Source: Roseivirga sp. (GTDB lineage: Bacteria > Bacteroidota > Bacteroidia > Cytophagales > Cyclobacteriaceae). From it: DNA of 64,000 nucleotides. The notes below the pieces were generated by a model. It worked only from the letters and a program-made list of their open reading frames with translations, did not search any database and was not told where the DNA came from. Positions 8,141 to 16,095 of the stretch are shown piece by piece. The first letter of the stretch is position 1; the number at the start of each line of letters is the position of its first letter. The position numbers were made by a program, and so were the translations under genes. Where the stretch lies: NCBI GenBank assembly GCA_021404565.1, contig JAAWWF010000017.1:55758-119757 (forward strand). Reading direction: 5' to 3'.

Positions 8141-9016
8141 ATGACTGTCGATAAGGTTTTGTCAATACCCAACCTGCCTTACTGGACCGAGAACAGACCA
8201 AGCCGCTTTCTTGGTGCTTTTTTATTCTGGACCCTGATGGCAGCTTTGTTCACTACCAAGTCCAACCTCTACTATACTTTCAAAGGGGTACCTACTTCCT
8301 GGTTACATCTGTCAATCCATCATATAACACCGGCCTGGGTCTGGCTGGCATTTATGCCCCTCGTTCTCACTTTATACCGTAGAATATCCGCAGCAAATCA
8401 CACCGCTATCATTAAAGTGGTCTGGCTGCTTTCAGGTTTGGTGGTACTGTCTGTTGCTCACCGTTTTCTGGCCTTGTCCGCTGATATCGCTTTCAGAAAA
8501 CTCATGGGATATATTGATGGGAGTATCTGGCAAAACCTGGTAAAAACAGACTCTATTTTCATTGCCGGAGTATTCGACAGTGCTTTGGTACTGACGCTCA
8601 TGCTGACCTTCTTTCATGCTAGAAAAGTGATTGGGTCCGGCTTGTTGAAAAGACGGAGCGAAGGCATAAGCCTGGAGCAGGAATCTCCCGGATCTATTAT
8701 GGTCAAGAACAACGGGTGCTACGAATTCCTCAATCTGGCAAATCTGATTTCGGTAGCTGCAGCTGGTAACTATGTGAAAGTGACATTGACAGAAGAGAAA
8801 CCAATCTTAATCAGACAAACGTTGAAGGACTTTTATACACAGCTTCCTGAGGGAGAATTTCTGAGGATCAACAGGTCGTTTATACTGAATGTAAATTTTG
8901 TAAAATCCCTTCAGCCCAGGTATAATGGTGATTACACCATCACATTGACTGACGGCTCTGTTGCCCACACCAGCAGGGCCTACGGCAAGCAGTGGAAGCA
9001 ACTGCTCTCCTCATAG
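8141..9016 (+). CDS. Membrane-bound LytTR transcriptional regulator
   Basis: The 291-residue protein has an N-terminal part with about four membrane helices (starting near residues 22, 65, 95 and 138) and a C-terminal LytTR DNA-binding domain (residues about 190-290) with LANLISVAAAGNYVKVTL, RQTLKDFYTQLPEGEFLRINRSFILN and the terminal HTSRAYGKQW region. There is no receiver domain, so activation cannot be by phosphorelay within this protein. The membrane domain probably senses a signal and presents the DNA-binding domain directly. Such one-component LytTR proteins are common in Bacteroidota. It stands alone between tsf and a YceI protein and its target genes are unknown. Confidence 0.85.
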   Translation: MTVDKVLSIPNLPYWTENRPSRFLGAFLFWTLMAALFTTKSNLYYTFKGVPTSWLHLSIHHITPAWVWLAFMPLVLTLYRRISAANHTAIIKVVWLLSGLVVLSVAHRFLALSADIAFRKLMGYIDGSIWQNLVKTDSIFIAGVFDSALVLTLMLTFFHARKVIGSGLLKRRSEGISLEQESPGSIMVKNNGCYEFLNLANLISVAAAGNYVKVTLTEEKPILIRQTLKDFYTQLPEGEFLRINRSFILNVNFVKSLQPRYNGDYTITLTDGSVAHTSRAYGKQWKQLLSS

Positions 9017-9115
9017 CTTTTGTCCCGAAGTTGATAAGGCTTATCACAAACAAGTTTCTTTATTCATCATAGAGTGTGGTTTTGGCGTATCCTGAAACCA
9101 AACTAAAAAACACTG

Positions 9116-10081
9116 ATGATGAAGAAGCTTCTTTTCCTGGTTACCGTATTCTTTACCGTTAATACGGGTATGGCGCAAATCTCCGAACTTCCCATAGACC
9201 ATGCACACTCTGTTATTTCTTTCTCAGTAGGATTCGCAGGCGGGCTCACAAAGATCGAAGGCCGGTTTAATGAGTTCTCTGGTGTTGTTGGCTATGAGAA
9301 TCCAGGTGACATCACAAGCCTGTATGCCAATGTGACCATAAAAGTGGCAAGCCTGAATACTGCCGATAAAGAGAGAGATGCTGACCTGATGGGCAGTGGA
9401 TTCTTTAACGAAAAGGACAATCCGGAAATAATCTTTAGAAGCAAAAGGGTAGTGCGAACCGGGGATACTTACCTAATGACCGGTGCCTTTACCATGATGG
9501 GCAAGACGATTGATCTTGAGGTTCCTTTCGAAAGAATTCATGCGAATCCGCTGGCCTGGGCATTTGGTGAACCCAGAATTGCGCTGGAGGGCTCGCTTAC
9601 TTTGAACCGACTTGAATTCGGGATTCCGAAGAGAGGCTGGAACAATATACTTCCTTCTTTAGGCTCAATGAGCCTGTCTAAGGATGTGAAAATCGAGCTA
9701 TCGATTATGGGGAGAGGGGAAAGCCTGGGAACTGAGATGGCCACAGCCGTAGAAACAGGGGGAGTAAAAGCGGCTATTGCTAAATATAAGTCGTTGAAGA
9801 AGGTCTTTGGAGAGCAAGAGCATACTTACTCATTTACAGCAAGAGAAGTAGCAAGTGCGGTGATGAGGCTTACCCTATCAGGAAAAATTGATGAAGCGAT
9901 TGAGATTGGGAAGTTTGGGTCAGAAATCGATCCAAATGATTTTATGCCCTATTATGCCATGGGAGGGGCTTATAAGGCTAAAGGGGACAAGGCGAATGCT
10001 ATAAAGAACTATGAGAAAGTACTGGAAATAAGGCCTGGTTTGGCTCAGGTAGAACAGATACTTCAAAAACTGAAGCAGTAA
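9116..10081 (+). CDS. YceI-like lipocalin-fold domain fused to a TPR segment, secreted
   Basis: The 321-residue protein has a signal peptide (ending NTGMAQ), a YceI-like domain (residues about 22-205; ELPIDHAHSVISFSV, GSGFFNEKDNPEIIFRS, LTLNRLEFGI) and a C-terminal stretch with tetratricopeptide character (EAIEIGKFGSEIDPNDFMPYYAMGGAYKAKGDKANAIKNYEKVLEIRP split over two helical hairpins). YceI proteins bind amphiphilic molecules such as polyprenyl chains in the periplasm; the TPR part implies a protein partner. Two adjacent ATGs (9116, 9119) are both possible. A GC-rich hairpin follows the stop. Ligand and partner are unknown. Confidence 0.82.
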   Translation: MMKKLLFLVTVFFTVNTGMAQISELPIDHAHSVISFSVGFAGGLTKIEGRFNEFSGVVGYENPGDITSLYANVTIKVASLNTADKERDADLMGSGFFNEKDNPEIIFRSKRVVRTGDTYLMTGAFTMMGKTIDLEVPFERIHANPLAWAFGEPRIALEGSLTLNRLEFGIPKRGWNNILPSLGSMSLSKDVKIELSIMGRGESLGTEMATAVETGGVKAAIAKYKSLKKVFGEQEHTYSFTAREVASAVMRLTLSGKIDEAIEIGKFGSEIDPNDFMPYYAMGGAYKAKGDKANAIKNYEKVLEIRPGLAQVEQILQKLKQ

Positions 10082-10095
10082 CGGATTTTGAAAAG

Positions 10096-10117
10096 GAGGC
10101 CGCGAAGATGCGGCCTC
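10096..10117. terminator. Bidirectional hairpin between convergent genes
   Basis: GAGGCCGC (10096-10103) and GCGGCCTC (10110-10117) form a perfect 8 bp GC-rich stem between the YceI gene and the convergent mscS-like gene. T-runs are short, so strength is uncertain. Confidence 0.55.
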
Positions 10118-10135
10118 AATGAATTGGTTTATTTC

Positions 10136-10969
10136 TTAATCCTGATGCTGAAACAAATGCACATCTCTTTGAGGGAAAGGGATGGTAATACCAGCTTTAT
10201 CCAGGGTATCTTTGGCACCTTCAAGCACCTCAAAGTACACGTCCCAGTAATCGTTAGGATCGCACCAAGGGCGTACCGCCAGGTTGACTGAGCTATCTGC
10301 CAGCTCAGCTAGTGCGACCAGCGGAGCAGGCTCTTTGAGTACTTTCGGATGATTCTCCATTACTTCCAGCAGAAGTTTTCTGGCCGTTTTTATATCCTCA
10401 TCGTAGGCAATACCAACTGTCAGGTCTACTCTTATTTCATTTTTAGCCGTGAGGTTTTTAACGCTACCATTAGAAAGCGCGCCATTAGGGAGGATCACCA
10501 ATCTGTTGTCAGGCGTGAGGATTTTGGTAACGAAGATTTCAATTTCCTCAACCGTACCCAGGTAGCCTTGTGCATCTATCAGGTCACCTACTTTAAAGGG
10601 CTTAAATACGAGTATCAATACTCCACCTGCGAAATTGGCCAAGGTGCCCTGTAAGGCAAAACCAATAGCCAGACCTGCTGCACCAATAATGGCCACAAAT
10701 GAGGTGTTGGCGATACCAATCATGCCTGCCACACTAACGAGCAGCAGTACTTTCAATCCCCAGCTAATCAGGTTAGATATAAAAGGGCGTAATGTTGGGT
10801 CCAGGTTTCTCGCTTCGAAACCTCTGTTGAGTACTTTGATGGCAAATTTAATTAGCCTCAAACCAATGATCAGAACGAGAATGGCCAGTATTATTTTCGG
10901 GCCTCGTTCCATGGTAAGGTCTACTGCCTTGTCCCAATAAGTTTGAAGCTCTAAGTCTTGTAAGTCCAT
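10136..10969 (-). CDS. MscS-family small-conductance mechanosensitive channel
   Basis: The 277-residue protein has three membrane helices (about 22-42, 65-85, 90-118). The third is the Gly/Ala-rich pore helix typical of MscS (GAAGLAIGFALQGTLANFAGGVLIL). Next come the beta domain (FKVGDLIDAQGYLGTVEEIEIFVTKI and LVILPNGALSNGSVKNLT) and a C-terminal alpha/beta domain (ADSSVNLAVRPWC). Length is close to the 286 residues of E. coli MscS. It opens under membrane tension during hypo-osmotic shock and sits in the inner membrane. It is a single gene convergent with the YceI gene. The 161 bp upstream of it hold no recognisable gene. Confidence 0.93.
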   Translation of the reverse strand: MDLQDLELQTYWDKAVDLTMERGPKIILAILVLIIGLRLIKFAIKVLNRGFEARNLDPTLRPFISNLISWGLKVLLLVSVAGMIGIANTSFVAIIGAAGLAIGFALQGTLANFAGGVLILVFKPFKVGDLIDAQGYLGTVEEIEIFVTKILTPDNRLVILPNGALSNGSVKNLTAKNEIRVDLTVGIAYDEDIKTARKLLLEVMENHPKVLKEPAPLVALAELADSSVNLAVRPWCDPNDYWDVYFEVLEGAKDTLDKAGITIPFPQRDVHLFQHQD

Positions 10970-11130
10970 AGTATAAAAGTTGATTTACTATGATATTACA
11001 AAGAATATTCCAGTTAGCTATTGGCTTGATAAAAGATTTTAGGGGCTGATTATCAGTGTATTAAAGCGTAATTGAAAAAATTAGCGTATTTCAATATGGG
11101 ATGGATTCTTGTATTGGGAAATGTAGGAGG

Positions 11131-12108
11131 TCAATCAAAACTAATCAACTGCCCGTCACTGGCTATCTGAAAACCCCGTTCCAGTACTTTCTGATATTCC
11201 TCGCTGTCCTTGAAAATGATTGGGTTGGTATGATTGAAATGAATGAAATGTACTTTGGCTTTGTCCGTCTCAGAGAGATTTTCGAAGAGCTTCATGCTCT
11301 CTTCCACAAAGGGATGTGGAATCTCACTCATGTCGCGACCTGGAATTTCGCCATTCTGAAAGAATGAGCCGTCCAGGAGGGCATAATCGACTTGTTGAAT
11401 CATCGTGGTGATGTCCTTGTCCCATTTCTCCCACTTGTCTATATCCGGGATAAAGAGCAGTTGTTTGTCCAGAACCTTGATAAGAAAGCCGACCGTTTCT
11501 GTAAATTCATCTCTGTGAGGGACCTGAAGTGGGGTGACAGAAATGCGCTCATTGAGCTGTGTGGGTATACCATTAGCAATGTCTTTGAGCTTAATGTTAT
11601 TCAGACTCACAAGTTGACTCCAGGGACCATTAGTACTGAGAAACTTCTTCATTCCGGGCATGGCATATACGGGTACATTGGTTGTGCCCATGGCCTCCCG
11701 GCCCAGGTGCATCAGGCCCGTATAGTGGCCAATATGCCCGTGGGTCATAAAAATACCGTCATAGGGATAGTTTTCAGTAGTAGAAAACTGGTCCATTTTG
11801 CTCAATTGTATGTTGAAATCAGGTGTGGCTTCAAAGAGCCATCGCTGCTTTGATACAGGATCTACCAGGCCAAGTGCCACGGCATGCTGCAGGCTGGCCT
11901 GACGTGATCTTACAAGGTCCCATTCTTTTTGCTGCCCAGCCTGGGGGTACCCGGCATCCTGGCCTATTCCCAGCACAACCATAAAAGGCTTATCGGTAGG
12001 TAAGACGGATCGTGTGTTTTCCGCTTGACCTCCACAGGACACCAGCAGGAATAAAAAAAGAGCCACAAGTGGCTCTAGGTTTGAGGTTGAAAATGGTGTT
12101 CTCTTCAT
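11131..12108 (-). CDS. PqqB-like metallo-beta-lactamase-fold lipoprotein
   Basis: This is a lipoprotein of about 325 residues: the signal peptide ends in a lipobox LLVSC followed by GGQAENTRS. The body is a metallo-beta-lactamase fold resembling PqqB, with VVLGIGQDAGYPQAGQQ, LFEATPDFNIQ, MTHGHIGHYTGL, LLDGSFF and VHFIHFNHTNP. In MTHGHIGH the Asp of the usual HxHxDH metal motif is replaced by Gly, as also happens in PqqB-type members, so metal loading and reaction are open. No other pqq gene is present. I choose the ATG at 12108; a GTG at 12123 would overlap the upstream small gene. The start lies 4 bp after that gene, indicating translational coupling. Its signal-peptide codons contain a complete intrinsic-terminator sequence (see 12050-12076). 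Confidence 0.75.
   Translation of the reverse strand: MKRTPFSTSNLEPLVALFLFLLVSCGGQAENTRSVLPTDKPFMVVLGIGQDAGYPQAGQQKEWDLVRSRQASLQHAVALGLVDPVSKQRWLFEATPDFNIQLSKMDQFSTTENYPYDGIFMTHGHIGHYTGLMHLGREAMGTTNVPVYAMPGMKKFLSTNGPWSQLVSLNNIKLKDIANGIPTQLNERISVTPLQVPHRDEFTETVGFLIKVLDKQLLFIPDIDKWEKWDKDITTMIQQVDYALLDGSFFQNGEIPGRDMSEIPHPFVEESMKLFENLSETDKAKVHFIHFNHTNPIIFKDSEEYQKVLERGFQIASDGQLISFD
12050..12076 (-). terminator. Intrinsic-terminator sequence inside the 5' end of the lipoprotein gene
   Basis: On the minus strand AGAGCCAC (12076-12069), a 2 nt loop and GTGGCTCT (12066-12059) form a perfect stem followed at once by a run of seven T (counting the end of the stem) and then ATT. The same bases encode part of the signal peptide (EPLVALFLFLL). 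It lies about 40 bp downstream of the small gene's stop codon, so it could end the small gene's transcript and attenuate the lipoprotein gene. Confidence 0.6.
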
Positions 12109-12112
12109 TGAC

Positions 12113-12289
12113 TTAGCTACCACATCCTACACATTCAAAACTGGAATCCATGGGCTTTACACCATTAGATTTCATTTTCAAATTGTGGATCTGATCTTTG
12201 ATCTCCATGTCCTGAAACATGTCTCCCGTTAACCGGGCGGTGAGGTCTGCAATTTGCTTGTCTACTTGTTCTTTTGTTATTACTTCCAT
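12113..12289 (-). CDS. Small conserved-type protein ending in CVGCGS
   Basis: From the ATG at 12289 this encodes 58 residues: MEVITKEQVDKQIADLTARL, then a helical charged middle (GDMFQDMEIKDQIHNLKM), NGVKPMDSSFE and the C-terminal CVGCGS. The frame is open further upstream (to 12370) but that part has no protein-like character. I believe similar small proteins occur in other Bacteroidota, from memory and unverified. The C-terminal CxxC could bind metal or take part in redox or thiol chemistry. Its stop is 4 bp before the PqqB-like lipoprotein start. Function unknown; a metallochaperone-like or modified-peptide role is speculation. Confidence 0.65.
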   Translation of the reverse strand: MEVITKEQVDKQIADLTARLTGDMFQDMEIKDQIHNLKMKSNGVKPMDSSFECVGCGS

Positions 12290-12524
12290 GGGGCAGGTTA
12301 TTTGGGTGATTAGGCACTGAATATAGAGTTTCTCACCACAAAAGTCAAAGCACATTCCGTGTACAGACACATTGCAGAAAGCGTACGGAAGTTTTGATGT
12401 GAGTCAACTATTTGATTTACAGTTGTTTAATTGATGTTCGTTTCGGGTTGAGAAAAAAATGTAAATTGGATGTAACCATTCAGATATAGGACAGTTTCCC
12501 CCACTGAATTCTTAATTAAACGCA

Positions 12525-13091
12525 TTGGATTCATTCTCAGACAACGCATTAATGCTTCGGGTAAAGTCGGGTCAACTCGACCAGTTAGGACTGCTTTTCG
12601 AGCGACACAATCGAAGCTTGTACGGATTCTTTTTCCGCCTGACAACGGACACTGACGCAAGTGAAGATCTGGTGCAAAATGTATTTCTGAGAATCATGAA
12701 ATACCGGCATACTTACCATGGCGATGGCAAGTTTACCACCTGGATGTATCACATGGCCCGCAACCTTTTTGCCGATTATTATAAGAAGCAAAAGCGCATG
12801 GGATACAAAGAGGATGTGGAAACCACAGACAGGTATTTCAGAGATGACGTCAATGCGGAGTCCACGAGGATTCAACAGGAGGAAATTGATCTGTTACAGA
12901 AAGCGCTGGATCGATTGTCTCTTGAAAAAAAGGAGATTTTGGTACTCAGCAAGTTCCAGGAAATGCGTTACAGGGAAATTGCTGACCTGATGGGGCTCAC
13001 CGAAAGTGCGGTAAAGGTGAGAATCTTCAGGGCTTTAAAAGAGCTGAGAGAGGTTTACGAAAAGCTGGAAACTCAATCTTCAATTTACTAG
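12525..13091 (+). CDS. ECF-type RNA polymerase sigma factor
   Basis: The 188-residue protein has sigma region 2 (LGLLFERHNRSLYGFFFRL, DLVQNVFLRIMKYR, FTTWMYHMARNLFADYYKK) and region 4 (LSLEKKEILVLSKFQEMRY, IADLMGLTESAVKVRIFRAL), giving a standard extracytoplasmic-function sigma factor. It starts with TTG at 12525 (MDSFSDNALMLRVKSG, the usual N-terminus of this group); an ATG at 12552 would cut the beginning of region 2. It heads a four-gene run with two DUF4097 proteins and a membrane protein placed where an anti-sigma factor is expected. It probably drives an envelope-stress response. The 154 bp upstream contain no gene. Confidence 0.93.
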   Translation: MDSFSDNALMLRVKSGQLDQLGLLFERHNRSLYGFFFRLTTDTDASEDLVQNVFLRIMKYRHTYHGDGKFTTWMYHMARNLFADYYKKQKRMGYKEDVETTDRYFRDDVNAESTRIQQEEIDLLQKALDRLSLEKKEILVLSKFQEMRYREIADLMGLTESAVKVRIFRALKELREVYEKLETQSSIY

Positions 13092-13119
13092 CAGGATGAA
13101 AACTCAAAATATCTGAACG

Positions 13120-13995
13120 ATGAAAAATATTATATACTTAATTCTCACATTGCTACTCCTGTCCCCTATGGTGGGTTTGGCCCAGAATGACAGAGAAACA
13201 ATAAAGAAGAGCTTTACCGTAAAGGACTTCAGCGAAGAAATGTGGTTTTGTGTATGCAACATAGAAGGTGATGTGGAAGTGGAGGCCTGGGATGGTAAAA
13301 CCATTGAGGTAGAGGTGCAGAAACGAATCAGGGCCAAAAGAGCTGATGACATAGCCGAGGGCATGGAAGATGTGCAGGTAGATTTTACAGAAGGAGATGG
13401 TTTTGTAAGGGCGCGTTTATCTACCCCACAAAATATCTATCGCGAAAAAGATGATTCTCTGGCTTGTGGCTGGAACTGGGATCGGAATAGCGACAGAGTG
13501 TACTACAGGTATCGACTTGATTTTAAAGTAAAGGTACCCAGGGGTATCAGTGTGAAGATTTCCACTGTGAATAATAGTGATCTCTACATCAATGGCGTGA
13601 AAGGACAAATCTACGCGAACAATGTGAATGGAGATGTGGAACTGGAGAATATTGCCAATGATACCAAAGCACATACTGTGAATGGTCGGATCAAAGTGAC
13701 TTACACCAGTATGCCTAAGGAGTTTGCCGATTTTGAAACGGTGAATGGAGATATTGAAGTGTATACGGCTAATGATGGAGCGGGTATCTATAGCTTCGAA
13801 ACGCAGTATGGAGAGGTGTACAGCGATCTGGATTTTACTAAGAAACTGGCACCGAAAATGGTCACCAATAAAGGGAAACGAGGTGGCTCAATGTATAAAA
13901 TATCAAATTCTAATAGCTACCAGGTAGGAAGCGGAACTGCGGAAATAGATTTCAAAACCCTCAACGGTAGCGTTAGAATTAAGAAAGGAAAATAA
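13120..13995 (+). CDS. DUF4097-type secreted beta-helix protein
   Basis: The 291-residue protein has a signal peptide (MKNIIYLILTLLLLSPMVGL then AQ) and a repetitive beta-rich body in which short strands alternate with Asn-Gly turns: NIEGDVEVEAWDGKTIEVEV, VNNSDLYINGVKGQIYANNV, NGDVELENI, VNGRIKVTY, VNGDIEVYT, LNGSVRIKKG. That pattern is characteristic of DUF4097 (putative adhesin) proteins, predicted right-handed beta-helices at the cell envelope. It lies 28 bp after the sigma gene, so it is probably co-transcribed and could be a sensor input or an output of the sigma factor. No enzymatic motif is visible. Confidence 0.8.
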   Translation: MKNIIYLILTLLLLSPMVGLAQNDRETIKKSFTVKDFSEEMWFCVCNIEGDVEVEAWDGKTIEVEVQKRIRAKRADDIAEGMEDVQVDFTEGDGFVRARLSTPQNIYREKDDSLACGWNWDRNSDRVYYRYRLDFKVKVPRGISVKISTVNNSDLYINGVKGQIYANNVNGDVELENIANDTKAHTVNGRIKVTYTSMPKEFADFETVNGDIEVYTANDGAGIYSFETQYGEVYSDLDFTKKLAPKMVTNKGKRGGSMYKISNSNSYQVGSGTAEIDFKTLNGSVRIKKGK

Positions 13996-14003
13996 TTCAG
14001 ATC

Positions 14004-14798
14004 ATGGAAGAGCAGTACATGTCACTCATCACAGACTATATAGACGGAACCCTGACGGTCGATAGAGAACGCGAGTTCAGACAATATGTGGATGAAGGCC
14101 ATATTGTGATGGAAGAGGTAGAGGCAATGAAGCAGATGCAGGGGGTAATTACCCTGGCAGAGCGCCCGGAGCCGACTGAAGCAATGAGCGAGGGGTTCTA
14201 TCAAATGTTGGCCGAGGCCAAGGGGACTGAAAGACCCGACCCCAGTGCAGGCTTTTTAAGTCAGCTTTCACAAGCCTTTTTCACAACGGTGTTCGGAAGA
14301 ATGGCCTTTGGAGGGCTGTTGCTTGTAGTGGGAGTAATGGCCGGTATGAACTTCGGTGGAGGTAGTGCTGATAGCGAGATAGGAATGCTCACTCAGCAGG
14401 TGGCAGAAATGCAGGAGACGATGATGATTAGTATGCTCAAGGAAGAGTCGGTAACAGAGCGTCTTAAGGGTGTTCAAATCTCAAATGAACTTCCAAGATC
14501 TAATACAAAAGTAACAGATGCGCTCTTTATGACCCTGAATGGTGATGAGAGTACTAATGTAAGAATTGCCGCACTGCAGGTTTTAGAAGGCTATGCAGAT
14601 GATCCGGTCATTCGCGAAGGGCTGATCAATAGCATCAGCCAGCAGGAGTCTCCCCTGATGCAGGTGGCCCTGGCAGAACTGATGGTAGAGCTTCAGGAGA
14701 AGAAATCTATTGATCAGTTCAAACAGCTCCTTGAGAGTGAGAATACCCCGGAAGAGGTGAAATCAACCCTGGAGGAGAGCATCGGTAAAATAATGTAG
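14004..14798 (+). CDS. Putative anti-sigma-like membrane protein with HEAT-like C-terminus
   Basis: The 264-residue protein has an N-terminal helical domain (residues about 1-50, MEEQYMSLITDYIDGTLTVD) like zinc-finger anti-sigma domains but with no cysteine. A single membrane helix follows (about 101-117, MAFGGLLLVVGVMAGMNF), and then a periplasmic helical domain with HEAT-like repeats (VRIAALQVLEGYADDPVIRE, LMQVALAELMVELQEK). Position in the operon (9 bp after the DUF4097 gene, third from the sigma factor) and topology support an anti-sigma role. It would hold the sigma factor at the membrane and release it on an envelope signal received by the HEAT domain. Direct evidence is lacking. Confidence 0.65.
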   Translation: MEEQYMSLITDYIDGTLTVDREREFRQYVDEGHIVMEEVEAMKQMQGVITLAERPEPTEAMSEGFYQMLAEAKGTERPDPSAGFLSQLSQAFFTTVFGRMAFGGLLLVVGVMAGMNFGGGSADSEIGMLTQQVAEMQETMMISMLKEESVTERLKGVQISNELPRSNTKVTDALFMTLNGDESTNVRIAALQVLEGYADDPVIREGLINSISQQESPLMQVALAELMVELQEKKSIDQFKQLLESENTPEEVKSTLEESIGKIM

Positions 14799-14820
14799 GA
14801 ATTAAAGAAAAGTATATAAA

Positions 14821-15894
14821 ATGAAAAGGTTAGCAATAATAATGCTGGTAATGCTTATCGCAAGTACGGGCATGGCAAGACAGGTACGGGTAAAAGTTGA
14901 CCCCAAGGTGAAGGTAAAAGTGAATCCGGACGTAAGGGTTAAAATCAATCCTGATGTAAGGGTAGATGTAGACCCCGATGTGAGAGTAAGTGTAAATACC
15001 GATCTGGACATTGATCCTGATGTAAGGGTGAACGTTATGCATGATATCGATCTGGATCAACACCTGTCTGCAGCACTTAACGGAGTTTTCAGTTCCTGGG
15101 GAGATGATGATGACGATAATTCGAGATATCAAACCAATGATCAGGAGATAGAGATACCTCTAAGCAGCCCTGGTGAGCGTGGTAAACTCAGTATTGAATC
15201 TCATAATGGCAGGGTGAAAATTTCTGCTTATGATGGGAAAACCGTAAAAGTGAAAATGATTAAATATGGTAAGAAGGTGAGTAAAAGCGAGTCCAGTGAT
15301 GGAATGAGGCTTATCAGCAGCGGAGGCTTTAATGTAGAGGCTCAGGAGTACCGCAATGTGGTGAAAGTAGAGAATGAAGGCTGGGGAAACCGGGTAGACT
15401 TTGAAGTACAGGTACCTAAGAACTTTGATATTAAGGCAGAGAGCTATAACAATGGTCACATTTTTATTGAAGGTGTGGAAGGCGAACTGAATATAGAAAG
15501 CTATAATGGACCGATTACCCTGGTAGACATCAACGGATCGGCCAGTGCCAGCACTTATAACGGAGCTGTTAAAGTCTCATTTACCGGGGTAACAGCGGAT
15601 ACAAACATGGCTTTCAGCACCTATAATGGTGATATAGATCTGACCTTACCGGGAGCGGCTAAGATCACGGCTAAAATGAAGACTAATAAGGATATATACA
15701 CTGACTTTGAGAATTTTTCTCTGAGCGAACAGAAGTCCACTACTAATGACAGAGGCAGAACCAATGACAGAGGCAGAAGTGGTGGCTATAAGATCAAGTT
15801 TGAAAACTGGGTAGAAGGCGAGGTAAATGGCGGTGGTCCTGAAGTGATGATGAAAACCACCAATGGCAATATTTACATCAGAAAGAATAACTAA
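14821..15894 (+). CDS. DUF4097-type secreted protein with N-terminal VRVxVxPD octad repeats
   Basis: The 357-residue protein has a signal peptide (ending TGMAR), then five octads of the form VRVKVDPK / VKVKVNPD / VRVKINPD / VRVDVDPD / VRVSVNTD (residues 22-61) and a partial sixth. An acidic stretch (SSWGDDDDDNS) follows, then a DUF4097 beta-helix body with SxNG turns: IESHNGRVKISAYDGK, ESYNNGHIFIEGVEG, ESYNGPITLVDING, STYNGAVKVSF, TTNGNIYIRK. Near the C-terminus NDRGRT is repeated. The alternating Val pattern suggests stacked beta-strands with Asp/Pro turns, and the Asp-rich turns could bind calcium. It lies 22 bp after the anti-sigma-like gene and closes the ECF operon. Function unknown; an envelope structural or sensor role fits. 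Confidence 0.78.
   Translation: MKRLAIIMLVMLIASTGMARQVRVKVDPKVKVKVNPDVRVKINPDVRVDVDPDVRVSVNTDLDIDPDVRVNVMHDIDLDQHLSAALNGVFSSWGDDDDDNSRYQTNDQEIEIPLSSPGERGKLSIESHNGRVKISAYDGKTVKVKMIKYGKKVSKSESSDGMRLISSGGFNVEAQEYRNVVKVENEGWGNRVDFEVQVPKNFDIKAESYNNGHIFIEGVEGELNIESYNGPITLVDINGSASASTYNGAVKVSFTGVTADTNMAFSTYNGDIDLTLPGAAKITAKMKTNKDIYTDFENFSLSEQKSTTNDRGRTNDRGRSGGYKIKFENWVEGEVNGGGPEVMMKTTNGNIYIRKNN
14884..15036 (+). repeat. 24 bp coding repeats (VRVxVxPD octads)
   Basis: Five degenerate 24 bp units plus a shortened one encode octads with Val at alternating positions and a (D/N)P(D/K) turn. Bases such as gatgtaagggt recur between units. The array lies directly after the signal peptide codons. Unit copy number could vary between strains without breaking the frame. 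Confidence 0.75.
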
Positions 15895-15973
15895 GAAGAG
15901 GTTGTGCTGACCGGGTCTCTCATGAGATTCTTGCGAAAAAGCACTTAGATTTGAAATAAAATTAGCATTTTAC

Positions 15974-16005
15974 AATCCCGTAGGGCCTCCTGCGGGATTC
16001 TTTTA
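15974..16005 (+). terminator. Intrinsic terminator after the ECF operon
   Basis: AATCCCGTAGG (15974-15984) pairs with CCTGCGGGATT (15989-15999) with one wobble pair, followed by CTTTTATT. It lies about 80 bp after the last DUF4097 gene. Confidence 0.8.
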
Positions 16006-16095
16006 TTCTCAACCCACTGGATTCCCGTCACACAAACCTGTGTTTGTAATTACTTTTTATAAGCTATTTTTATAATGTCAAATCTTTATCAGACC

